DNA from: Desulfobacterales bacterium
GTDB lineage: Bacteria; Desulfobacterota; Desulfobacteria; Desulfobacterales; JAUWMJ01
Reading direction: 5' to 3'
DNA length: 7,526 nt
NCBI GenBank assembly: GCA_030613225.1
Contig: JAUWMJ010000139.1
Location: forward strand, 1 to 7,526
Positions 1 through 5,834 of this stretch are shown piece by piece; the first letter of the stretch is position 1; each line of letters begins with the position of its first letter. Under the pieces are notes generated by a model. The model was not told the origin of the DNA. It was given only the letters and a program-made list of their open reading frames with translations, and made no database searches. Made by a program: the position numbers and the translations under genes.

Positions 1-651
1 AGGCGAAAGGGTGAAGAGTATATACGAGATGGCCTTGTTAAGGTTAATGGGATAACTGTTACAGAGCTAGGCACCAAGGTTGACCCGCAAAACGATCGCA
101 TAGAAGTTAACGGAACACTTGTGGAAGCAGGTCAAGAGAAACTTTACATAGCTTTAAACAAGCCAAGAGAATATGTAACAAGTTGTGATCATCCCGGCGA
201 AAAAATCGTGCTCGATCTCGTTAATATTCCTGAGCGCATTTATCCGGTAGGACGTCTCGACAAGGATTCCACCGGACTTTTACTTTTAACCAATGACGGG
301 AGGCTGCATCACAGGCTTTCCCATCCTTCCTTTGACCATGAAAAAGAGTATGAAGTGACAGTAGCAAGCCACATCACCGATGGCGCTTTTAGAAGTCTGG
401 AGAAAGGGATACCCATGATGGGAACAAAAACCAGGCCGGCAAATGTAAAAAGGATTTCTTCAAAACGATTTCGGATAATATTGCAAGAAGGGAAAAACAG
501 GCAGATACGGCGTATGATAAGAAAGGTGGGTGGCAGGGTCACAGGGTTAAAAAGGATTAGGATTTCAAATATAAAGCTGGGCAAGCTTTCCGAGGGTTCC
601 TGGCGCTATTTAGGAGAAAAAGAAAAAGAGGGTCTTTTAAACATTCTGTAA
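1..651 (+). CDS. 23S rRNA pseudouridine synthase, RsuA/RluB/RluE/RluF family (5'-truncated by window edge)
   Basis: The frame is open from base 1, so the gene starts outside the window; 216 residues are visible. Residues 1-40 are the end of an S4 RNA-binding domain (IRDGLVKVNG, then a DRIEVNG stretch). The catalytic domain follows. It has the signature GRLDKDSTGLLLLTNDG, whose Asp (codon 259-261) is the family nucleophile for uridine-to-pseudouridine isomerisation. A C-terminal EGKNRQIRRM motif comes later. DHEKEYEVTV and the RIRISNIKL stretch resemble RluF (23S U2604) more than RluB, but this is judged from memory, so no symbol is given. A GTG at 121 could mimic a start, but the S4 residues upstream in the same frame show it is internal. 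The protein would act in the cytoplasm on large-subunit rRNA. The stop is TAA at 649-651, and I see no convincing intrinsic terminator after it. Confidence 0.93.
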   Translation, partial: RRKGEEYIRDGLVKVNGITVTELGTKVDPQNDRIEVNGTLVEAGQEKLYIALNKPREYVTSCDHPGEKIVLDLVNIPERIYPVGRLDKDSTGLLLLTNDGRLHHRLSHPSFDHEKEYEVTVASHITDGAFRSLEKGIPMMGTKTRPANVKRISSKRFRIILQEGKNRQIRRMIRKVGGRVTGLKRIRISNIKLGKLSEGSWRYLGEKEKEGLLNIL

Positions 652-689
652 GATAAAAGATTTGTATGATTTTAGCTTTTTTAAAAATG

Positions 690-812
690 GGACACGGATG
701 AACCCCCGGTGAAATCTGCTCTGCATTTCACTGGGCAGGCACGGATTTCACAGATAAAATATTTTTTACTACTATGGCAAGAGAAGCAACAACATTGTGC
801 AAATCTGTGGCC
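690..812. repeat. Degenerate ACACGGATG...CACGGATTTCACAGAT repeat with a nested hairpin
   Basis: ACACGGATGAAC (692-703) and CACGGATTTCACAGAT (740-755) look like two halves of one common intergenic repeat, split by a small hairpin. A weak complementary partner, AAATCTGTGG, lies near 801-810, so the whole stretch may fold. The inner hairpin pairs 705-715 with 725-735: 11 bp including one G-T pair, with a 9-base loop. No gene is visible between 652 and 993. That the repeat was once continuous is an inference from memory of similar repeats, not something this window proves. Confidence 0.5.
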
Positions 813-840
813 TATTTTTAAAGAATTAGATTAATACAAA

Positions 841-965
841 CTCAAGTTTCGCACCCCTTATCTACAGCAAAACCTTAATTTCTGAAGAGTTGATTCACAT
901 CTGATATTATGTCTTAAGAGTCATCAATTCATCACTTTTTTCAAAGAAGGTGTGCGAAACTTGAG
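841..965. mobile_element. 125-bp miniature inverted-repeat element (MITE) with 6-bp target duplication
   Basis: The ends are a perfect 14-bp inverted repeat: CTCAAGTTTCGCAC at 841-854 and its complement at 952-965. Pairing continues inward to 859/947 with one mismatch, giving 18 of 19 bp. The direct repeat TACAAA sits immediately outside both ends (835-840 and 966-971), as expected of a target-site duplication. There is no room for a transposase, so the element would be mobilised in trans. A 6-bp duplication would suit IS1634-like elements among others, but the family cannot be assigned from this sequence. The element lies 28 bp before the lipoprotein start codon and has replaced or displaced that gene's original upstream region. 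Confidence 0.82.
902..910 (+). promoter_or_regulatory. Possible extended -10 promoter inside the MITE, reading toward the lipoprotein gene
   Basis: TGATATTAT (902-910) matches an extended -10 element: TG, one base, then TATTAT, which is 5 of 6 to TATAAT. The -35 region at 17-bp spacing (CTGAAG, 882-887) is poor. Transcription would start near 917 and give a leader of about 75 bases. Such motifs arise easily by chance in AT-rich DNA. Confidence 0.25.
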
Positions 966-979
966 TACAAAGTTTTAAT

Positions 980-985
980 AAGGAG
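980..985 (+). promoter_or_regulatory. Ribosome binding site AAGGAG of the lipoprotein gene
   Basis: AAGGAG ends 8 bases before the ATG at 994, a near-ideal Shine-Dalgarno site that fixes the start. It lies just outside the MITE and its target duplication, so translation signals survived the insertion. Confidence 0.8.
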
Positions 986-993
986 ATAAAGAA

Positions 994-1512
994 ATGAGAT
1001 TTTTATTTAAGGTTTCTCTGGTACTGGCAATTTTTTTATTGCTGACCGGTTGCTACGACTCCGAGGTACCGATGGCTCCTGTCAAGGATGCAGTCTTTGA
1101 TGCGAAGTTGATAGGAAGATGGAAAGCGATAGACCTGAAAGATGATACGGCGGCCAAGATGGTGATTTTAAAGTTTAATGACAGGGAATACTTTGTAAAA
1201 CATAAGGTATGTGAAAAAAAGGACTGGTCTGTTTCAGCCGAGGTTTACCTGTGCCGGGCATATACTATCATGGTGGATGGCGTGGCTTTTTGCAATGTGC
1301 AGTATATATCTTCAAATGAAAAAGATAAAAGACCTTTTATGTTTTTTAAATATTCTTTTTCCAAAGATGGAATATTAACCTGGCAATGGATAAGCAATGA
1401 TTTGATCAAAACGAAGATTAAGACTTCCAAAAAGCTTTATGAATTCATAAAAAAGAACATGAATAATGAAAAGCTTTACGGAAAGCCGCTGAAATTTAAA
1501 AAGTTGATTTAA
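994..1512 (+). CDS. Small putative lipoprotein, function unknown
   Basis: The product has 172 residues. The N-terminus is a typical type II signal peptide: basic MRFLFK, a hydrophobic run, then the lipobox LLTGC with Cys20 as the lipidated residue. Asp22 after Cys-Tyr does not match a classical Asp+2 inner-membrane retention signal, so outer-membrane placement is possible. After cleavage, CYDSEVP and a K-L-I-G-R-W-K segment (about residues 38-44) begin a mostly beta-rich, lysine-rich domain. Further cysteines lie at about 73, 87 and 100. The CYDSxVP plus (L)xGxW layout resembles small bacterial lipoproteins of unknown role that I recall, but I cannot name a family. The AAGGAG site supports the ATG. 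The gene stands alone: a MITE lies directly upstream, and a convergent gene ends 15 bp beyond its stop. Confidence 0.85.
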   Translation: MRFLFKVSLVLAIFLLLTGCYDSEVPMAPVKDAVFDAKLIGRWKAIDLKDDTAAKMVILKFNDREYFVKHKVCEKKDWSVSAEVYLCRAYTIMVDGVAFCNVQYISSNEKDKRPFMFFKYSFSKDGILTWQWISNDLIKTKIKTSKKLYEFIKKNMNNEKLYGKPLKFKKLI

Positions 1513-1527
1513 CCTGGCCTGAAGAAA

Positions 1528-2700
1528 TTAAAAATGATATTCAAGGGCAATAAAAATGCTTTCTTTGCTGATGACCTGTCCCTCAACTTTTATCAGAGTA
1601 GAAGGTGTCATGTAAATTTCAACACCGGCAAAACCGCCAAAACTATTTTCGTTTTCAAGTTCATCTTCGTATATAAATAAAGTACCAGGTGGATCAAGAC
1701 CGGTAAGCTTATCACGCTTAGTAGTTTCATTATAATTTAAAAAGACCGCCCCAAGATAAGCGGCAAACCGAGAACGTATAATACCGAGTTCTCCCTTAAC
1801 TGACAATTCTTTAAATTCAGCCTCTTTATTCCATTTGTTTCCCGCAGGTGAAGTGTATTCATGCTCAACAGCTCCGCTTAAATATGCACCGGAAAGGCTG
1901 CTATACAACCCTTTGAGCACACCTCTTTCCACTTCAAAAAGACTCAACTGCAGGCCGCCACCATAGACAAAAGACGTGCTGGAAAGTTCTTTATAACCGA
2001 CACCTGCTTCTAAAAAGATCTCCAGATAGTCTGTAAAACCATATCGAGCATACAGGGAATCAATATGCATTGATGTGGGAAAACCATCTTTTTCGCTGTC
2101 TGAAATTTCAACAGTTGAACTTACAGCTGATGTTATTTGTTTTCGTTTGGTAATCTCAGTCGCAACTTCCCTGTACAAATGTCGATAACCTAAGGCAAAG
2201 TTTTTCCGGGCTATGTTTCTGCCGATTCCTCTCTGCGTTAATCCCGTCATTTTTGTAGCTGAAACCTGAGCAGAAGGTTTTTTAGCTTTGGTTGTTTTTT
2301 TAGCAACCGCCCGTTTTCTTGTCTCTAAATCACTTGAAATTAAAGACCTTTTTTGATGAACAGCAATATATTTAGCCAGCTTTTTCTGTCTTAGCGACCT
2401 GATCGTTAAATTCGCCTCCTTCTTAGATGAAAGAGGGCCGATATAAATTATATACCAATGCCCCTGATCTGCAATTTTTTCGTACTTTGCAACTACTTTA
2501 TATCCATGTTTCTGAAGTTTCTCGATAAACTTTATCGTATCTTTTTTGATGCGAAAAGAACCTGCATGTAGATAATAATAGTATTTTGTGGCACTTAAAG
2601 TAATATCCGGCCATAAAAACATAACAGATATCACAATTAGTATCGATAAAAAATGTCTTGAAAAATAAGATTGTTTTCCTTTAACCCGGTTCTTTTGCAT
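1528..2700 (-). CDS. SPOR-domain protein with C-terminal outer-membrane beta-barrel-like region
   Basis: Using the ATG at 2700, the product has 390 residues. Residues 1-37 form a signal peptide: basic start, hydrophobic SILIVISVMFLW, and a likely cut after LSA. Residues 40-114 look like a SPOR domain: YYYLHAGSF, then a helix, then HWYIIYIGPL, then a second helix ending near KYIAVH. SPOR domains bind denuded septal peptidoglycan. A Lys/Arg-rich linker follows (about 115-165). The C-terminal 200 residues have alternating aromatic/polar strands with many Gly and Tyr. The chain ends in IALEYHF, with the terminal Phe typical of Bam-inserted outer-membrane proteins. I infer a periplasm-facing glycan-binding domain joined to a barrel, possibly a wall-to-outer-membrane link; SPOR plus barrel is my reading from pattern, not a named family. 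A TTG 45 bases upstream extends the frame but lacks a ribosome site. Confidence 0.82.
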   Translation of the reverse strand: MQKNRVKGKQSYFSRHFLSILIVISVMFLWPDITLSATKYYYYLHAGSFRIKKDTIKFIEKLQKHGYKVVAKYEKIADQGHWYIIYIGPLSSKKEANLTIRSLRQKKLAKYIAVHQKRSLISSDLETRKRAVAKKTTKAKKPSAQVSATKMTGLTQRGIGRNIARKNFALGYRHLYREVATEITKRKQITSAVSSTVEISDSEKDGFPTSMHIDSLYARYGFTDYLEIFLEAGVGYKELSSTSFVYGGGLQLSLFEVERGVLKGLYSSLSGAYLSGAVEHEYTSPAGNKWNKEAEFKELSVKGELGIIRSRFAAYLGAVFLNYNETTKRDKLTGLDPPGTLFIYEDELENENSFGGFAGVEIYMTPSTLIKVEGQVISKESIFIALEYHF

Positions 2701-2705
2701 AAGCT

Positions 2706-2711
2706 CTCCTC
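2706..2711 (-). promoter_or_regulatory. Ribosome binding site GAGGAG deciding the SPOR gene start
   Basis: On the minus strand GAGGAG lies 5 bases before the ATG at 2700. The alternative TTG start at 2745 has no comparable site, and its extra 15 residues precede an otherwise normal signal peptide. Confidence 0.75.
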
Positions 2712-3079
2712 GTAATTCAGCAGAAAGGTTAATTTCTATTTTCAAGCGATAAAATGCTGCTTATCATATATCTCGTAGTTTTCATACGGTTTAAGCTGGT
2801 TTTTTCAATTTATAGATTTTCAGTTTTCTATGTTCACAAAATAATACATATTTTGTTTATAATAATATAACTTCTTTATTTGATCTCATGATTCAGCAAG
2901 ACCTTTAAAAAACACTTTCTTTTTCCTCTCACCTTTTACGGGATCCGGCTTATATTTTGGCTCGCAGTGAAGTTTTGGAGCTAACCTCAATATGTACAAT
3001 AAAATCCGTTGGTTAAACCCGACACGACAGGATCATCCGCCCTGAATTTGAATCCTGCGTTAGTGAGAAGTATTTATAA
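2712..3079. other. AT-rich intergenic stretch without a recognisable gene
   Basis: Bases 2760-2900 are strongly AT-rich and must contain the promoter of the SPOR gene, but no clear -35/-10 pair stands out. Bases 2935-3070 are more mixed in composition. Read on the minus strand, part of this stretch encodes a short open segment (AGFKFRADDPVV and so on) that stops after about 23 residues. It could be a gene relic, but I recognise no family. No tRNA, riboswitch or clear repeat is visible. Confidence 0.5.
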
Positions 3080-3365
3080 CAGACCTCGTAGATTATAGCG
3101 TATCATGGTGCAATATTTTGGCCAAAAAGCTCCGTTTCCAGTCTATACTTTTGGTTGAAAGGTTCACAGTTCAAAGGTTCAGAGGTTATCCGCCATCACA
3201 TTAACCAAAAGGAATCAATAGGTAAGAAAAAAAGCGCTAAGCACTTAACCTTGAACCGGGAACCCTGAACCTTATAACCCAGACCGGCCTGGTGTCCAAT
3301 TATTTTGCGATTCCATGGTATATCAAGGTCTCCGGTCATTTTTATAAGGTGAATAACGAGGTCTG
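3080..3365 (-). mobile_element. Miniature inverted-repeat element, CAGACCTCG family, copy A (286 bp)
   Basis: The ends are CAGACCTCGT at 3080-3089 and its complement at 3356-3365, a 10-bp perfect terminal inverted repeat. The complement of this copy aligns end to end with bases 6914-7200 at roughly 85% identity by hand, so it is the same element in opposite orientation. Two internal blocks of degenerate seven-base units face each other: GGTTC-type at 3153-3188 and GAACC-type at 3246-3280. They would pair imperfectly, so the element should fold as a long hairpin. The flanks TATAA and AATGT do not match, so no target duplication is preserved. It has no coding capacity; the small frames inside it are not gene-like. 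Confidence 0.78.
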
Positions 3366-3452
3366 AATGTAAAGCAATCATACCTTTATTCGCTTCAAAA
3401 GCAAATAGTTAAATTGTCATCCGGTTCTGGTGAAATAAAAGTAGATTTAACT

Positions 3453-3493
3453 GTGTTCTTGGGTGTTCTTGGGGGGTGTTCTTGGGCACGCCC
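3453..3493 (+). repeat. Tandem GTGTTCTTGGG repeat cluster (three units)
   Basis: Units start near 3453, 3463 and 3476. The last runs into GGGCACGCCC (3484-3493), a small potential hairpin. The same words recur at 6776-6855 in the same orientation. Similar clusters border REP-associated tyrosine (Y1) transposase genes in some proteobacteria, from memory. No such gene is present here, so this would be a remnant or a stand-alone REP-like unit. Confidence 0.6.
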
Positions 3494-3521
3494 TGGAAGA
3501 AACTGTGAAAGGATTAAGAAA

Positions 3522-3652
3522 GATGGCGTCGTAAAAAGTCTTTTTTCACCACAGAACTCGCCGAGAACACAGAGAATAGCTTGTTTTATTAATTGGTTAT
3601 CTCTGCGAGCTCCGTGTTCTCTGTGGTAAATTCGACTTTTTACGAATTCATC
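3522..3652. repeat. 131-bp palindromic repeat with CGTAAAAAGTC ends
   Basis: Bases 3522-3540 and 3634-3652 pair in 16 of 19 positions, including a perfect 12-bp core (TCGTAAAAAGTC at 3529-3540 against 3634-3645). The inner arms (CACCACAGAACTCGCCGAGA near 3547, GTGTTCTCTGTGGTAAA near 3614) also pair imperfectly, leaving a loop around 3577-3597. No target duplication is obvious. It lies 57 bp downstream of the Na/Pi transporter stop and could form the 3' end structure of that transcript. Confidence 0.7.
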
Positions 3653-3709
3653 AAGAAAGAATACCGGGCAAAAAAGCGGCAGCGACAAGAACGACAACTA
3701 TCAGTCATC

Positions 3710-5383
3710 TCACTTAAGGCCGGCCACTGCTTCGGCAATATTGAAACAATAATCCCCTATTTTTTCAAAGTTTGTCAGCATGTCAATAAATACCAGACCG
3801 GGATCAAGTGCACAGTCACCGGATCGAAGTCTCGAAATATGATCCTGGCGCATATTTTCTCTCATATGGTCGATTGAATTTTCTAATGAATCCGCTTCGT
3901 TCATGAAATTTTCATTGTGGTTTTGCATCCCTTTGGTAACAAGATCGAGAAAGTTTGTTACCTGATCTGAAATTTTTTTAATGTCCGTCATGGCGGCAGG
4001 TGTAAACTTCAAATCGTTTTCAATATAGTCTTCCATCAATTGTGCGATATTCTCCACTGAATCACCGATTCTTTCAATATTATTCGTCATCCTCATCAAA
4101 CTGGAGATTTCTTTAGCCTCAGATTCATTCACCTCACTTTGATAAATTTTTGTCAAATATGCAGTGATTTCTTTCTGCATGGCATCCAAATGGTTTTCAA
4201 TACGTTTCCACTTGCTTAACCTGTTGTAATTTCTATCTTCTATACAATTAATCGTATTTTTAAACGTTATAATAGCTATTTCGGACATTCTGATAATTTC
4301 ACTCCGGGCCTTGGCTAAAGCGGCGATGGGCGTATCCATGAATCTGTCCCCAAAGTCGGGCAGCCTGTACATATCCTCCGGTTCTTCATGTTTCGGAGAC
4401 AACTTAATCGCAACCTTGATCAGCAAGGGAAGAAAGATCAGGAATACAGATGCATTGAGAACATTAAATATTGTATGGCCATTGGCAATATATCGAGCGA
4501 CATTGACCACATCACCGTTAACTACTTGAGTGGCGGGTCCTGCACCTAACTGCCCGGTAATAAACTCAATTATGCCGACAAAGTACGGGAAGATTAAAAG
4601 CATTAAGCCGACACCGATAACATTGAACATCGTGTGCGCCCTTGCGGCTCTGTGTGCGTTGATATTAGTAGCTCCAATCGTAGCCAATTCAGCCGTAATT
4701 GTGGTGCCTATATTTTCACCAAGAACCAGTGCCATAGCACCCGGAAACGTCAATAATCCCTGAGTAGCTAATGTCATTGTTAATCCAATGGTGGCAGATG
4801 ACGATTGAACCATAATTGTCAGAAAAGCGCCGACCAATACACATAGAAGAAGGCCGCCAATGCTGCTCGGGTCAAATTTGGTGAAAAATTCAAAAAAGGC
4901 CGGATCGGCTTTAATGGGCGACAGTCCGTGTTTCATTACAGTCATGCCAAAAAAAAGCAGGCCGAAACCTAAAATGACCTCACCAATATATCTGTATTTC
5001 TTTTTTTTGGTAAAAAATTTAAGTGATACACCGATTGCAATGGCAGGCAGGGCTACCTCGGTAAGTTTAAAAGCAATTAATTGCGCTGTAACAGTGGTTC
5101 CGATATTGGCACCCAGGATAACTCCCACTGCCTGTTGTAATGTCATTAATCCGGCACTAACGAAACCGATCAGCATGACTGTCGTAGCCGAAGATGATTG
5201 AACCATGGCGGTTACACCGGCTCCCGTGATACAACCGACCACCCTGTTTACAGAAACAGCACTCAGTATCTTTTTAATTCTTCTGCCGGCAGACATCTGC
5301 AAGCCTTCTGTCATCATCTTCATGCCTAAGACAAACAGGCCTAATCCACCGATCGTTTGAATGAGAACATTTATTATATTCAA
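3710..5383 (-). CDS. Na+/phosphate cotransporter family protein with C-terminal PhoU-like domain
   Basis: The product has 557 residues. The membrane part (about 1-330) is an internal duplication, each half carrying the Na/Pi-cotransporter signatures: QSSSATT at 62-68 with GANIGTT at 91-97, then QSSSAT at 193-198 with GENIGTT at 222-228. Hydrophobic segments lie around both pairs, with a KKKKYR loop near 126-131. From about 345 to the end is a helical PhoU-like region with NNIERIGD (434-441) and FEKIGDYCFNIAE (539-551). The protein is expected in the inner membrane; family members couple Na+ to phosphate movement, though transport is proven for few bacterial ones. The start is TTG at 5383 with AAAGG 8 bases upstream, and the next in-frame ATG (codon 21) would delete the first membrane helix. 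PAC2 lies 448 bp upstream on the same strand. Confidence 0.93.
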   Translation of the reverse strand: MNIINVLIQTIGGLGLFVLGMKMMTEGLQMSAGRRIKKILSAVSVNRVVGCITGAGVTAMVQSSSATTVMLIGFVSAGLMTLQQAVGVILGANIGTTVTAQLIAFKLTEVALPAIAIGVSLKFFTKKKKYRYIGEVILGFGLLFFGMTVMKHGLSPIKADPAFFEFFTKFDPSSIGGLLLCVLVGAFLTIMVQSSSATIGLTMTLATQGLLTFPGAMALVLGENIGTTITAELATIGATNINAHRAARAHTMFNVIGVGLMLLIFPYFVGIIEFITGQLGAGPATQVVNGDVVNVARYIANGHTIFNVLNASVFLIFLPLLIKVAIKLSPKHEEPEDMYRLPDFGDRFMDTPIAALAKARSEIIRMSEIAIITFKNTINCIEDRNYNRLSKWKRIENHLDAMQKEITAYLTKIYQSEVNESEAKEISSLMRMTNNIERIGDSVENIAQLMEDYIENDLKFTPAAMTDIKKISDQVTNFLDLVTKGMQNHNENFMNEADSLENSIDHMRENMRQDHISRLRSGDCALDPGLVFIDMLTNFEKIGDYCFNIAEAVAGLK

Positions 5384-5391
5384 TTTCCCAG

Positions 5392-5396
5392 CCTTT
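5392..5396 (-). promoter_or_regulatory. Ribosome binding site AAAGG for the TTG start of the Na/Pi transporter
   Basis: On the minus strand AAAGG is followed by 8 bases and then TTG at 5383-5381. An ATG at 5398-5396 is out of frame. The modest site plus a TTG start predicts fairly weak translation. Confidence 0.5.
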
Positions 5397-5447
5397 CATC
5401 CTTCATTAAAAAACATTTATCGAGTGCCCCTATAAAAAGGCGGCTAT

Positions 5448-5476
5448 GCAATAGTTCTAACTGTGCTAAAAGTCAA
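5448..5476 (-). promoter_or_regulatory. Possible sigma-70 promoter of the Na/Pi transporter gene
   Basis: On the minus strand TTGACT (5476-5471, 5 of 6 to consensus) is followed after 17 bp by TATTGC (5453-5448, 3 of 6). This gives a leader of about 60 bases before the TTG start. No Pho box is visible in this gap. Confidence 0.3.
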
Positions 5477-5544
5477 GGAAGAAATGGAGTGAAGAAAGGG
5501 TAACCGGATTTGGAAAATAAACCAGATTAATCAGTTTAAAAGGA

Positions 5545-5568
5545 GGGGGTTAAAGGTTTTTAAGCCCC
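5545..5568. other. Short hairpin in the PAC2-transporter gap
   Basis: Bases 5545-5554 pair with 5559-5568 in 9 of 10 positions around the loop GGTT. No T-run follows on either strand, so it is not a standard intrinsic terminator. It lies upstream of the putative transporter promoter and could affect read-through from PAC2. The surrounding stretch 5480-5605 shows nothing else. Confidence 0.35.
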
Positions 5569-5605
5569 GGACCAGTTCCAAAGGTAACGTTATTTCCAAA
5601 TGCGG

Positions 5606-5834
5606 TTAGGGCTCGGTAAAAAATAAATTGGTATTTTAGGCGCTCAGATTTAGGTCGGATTTGGTCGATCCGATTGAGTGAAGCCACAGGAATAGCGAGC
5701 TATTTCGTGGACTTCGCGATTGAGGAACGGCCAAATCCGGCCTGAAGCTGGGATGTGCCGCGAAGCAAATGCCCTTGGGGTGCATAAAATGTGAAGTTAT
5801 TTTCGGAGTCTACGCTTACCTGCGCGAGCCCTTA
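5606..5834. mobile_element. Palindromic MITE-like element overlapping the PAC2 stop codon
   Basis: The ends are TTAGGGCTCG (5606-5615) and CGAGCCCTTA (5825-5834), 9 of 10 as an inverted repeat. Inside, 5645-5697 folds on 5698-5750 as a long imperfect hairpin centred on AATAGCGAGCTATT. Shared blocks include TCGGATTTGGTCG opposite CGGCCAAATCCGG. Sub-terminal ATTTTAGGC (5634-5642) matches TGCATAAAAT (5780-5789) in complement. The right arm has about 30 extra bases (around 5751-5779), so the element is lopsided. The right end supplies the TAA of PAC2 (5832-5834). A small CGAGC/GCTCG stem (5825-5829 with 5835-5839) surrounds that stop. No clear target duplication was found. Confidence 0.6.

Noticed and set aside
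652..690. Intrinsic terminator after the pseudouridine synthase gene
   Set aside because: The only pairing is a weak A/T-only stem around 668-688 with no GC stem before the T-run.
2701..2745. TTG start extending the SPOR protein by 15 residues
   Set aside because: The ATG at 2700 has GAGGAG at 5-base spacing and begins a normal signal peptide; the TTG has no site.
3196..3381. 61-residue minus-strand frame inside copy A
   Set aside because: It lies inside a non-coding miniature element whose heptad repeats create the apparent protein, and its start has no ribosome site.
3395..3697. Open frames on both strands, 3395-3697 (-) and 3414-3629 (+)
   Set aside because: They span the GTGTTCTTGGG cluster and the 131-bp hairpin, have no ribosome site, and their translations follow the repeats rather than any protein pattern.
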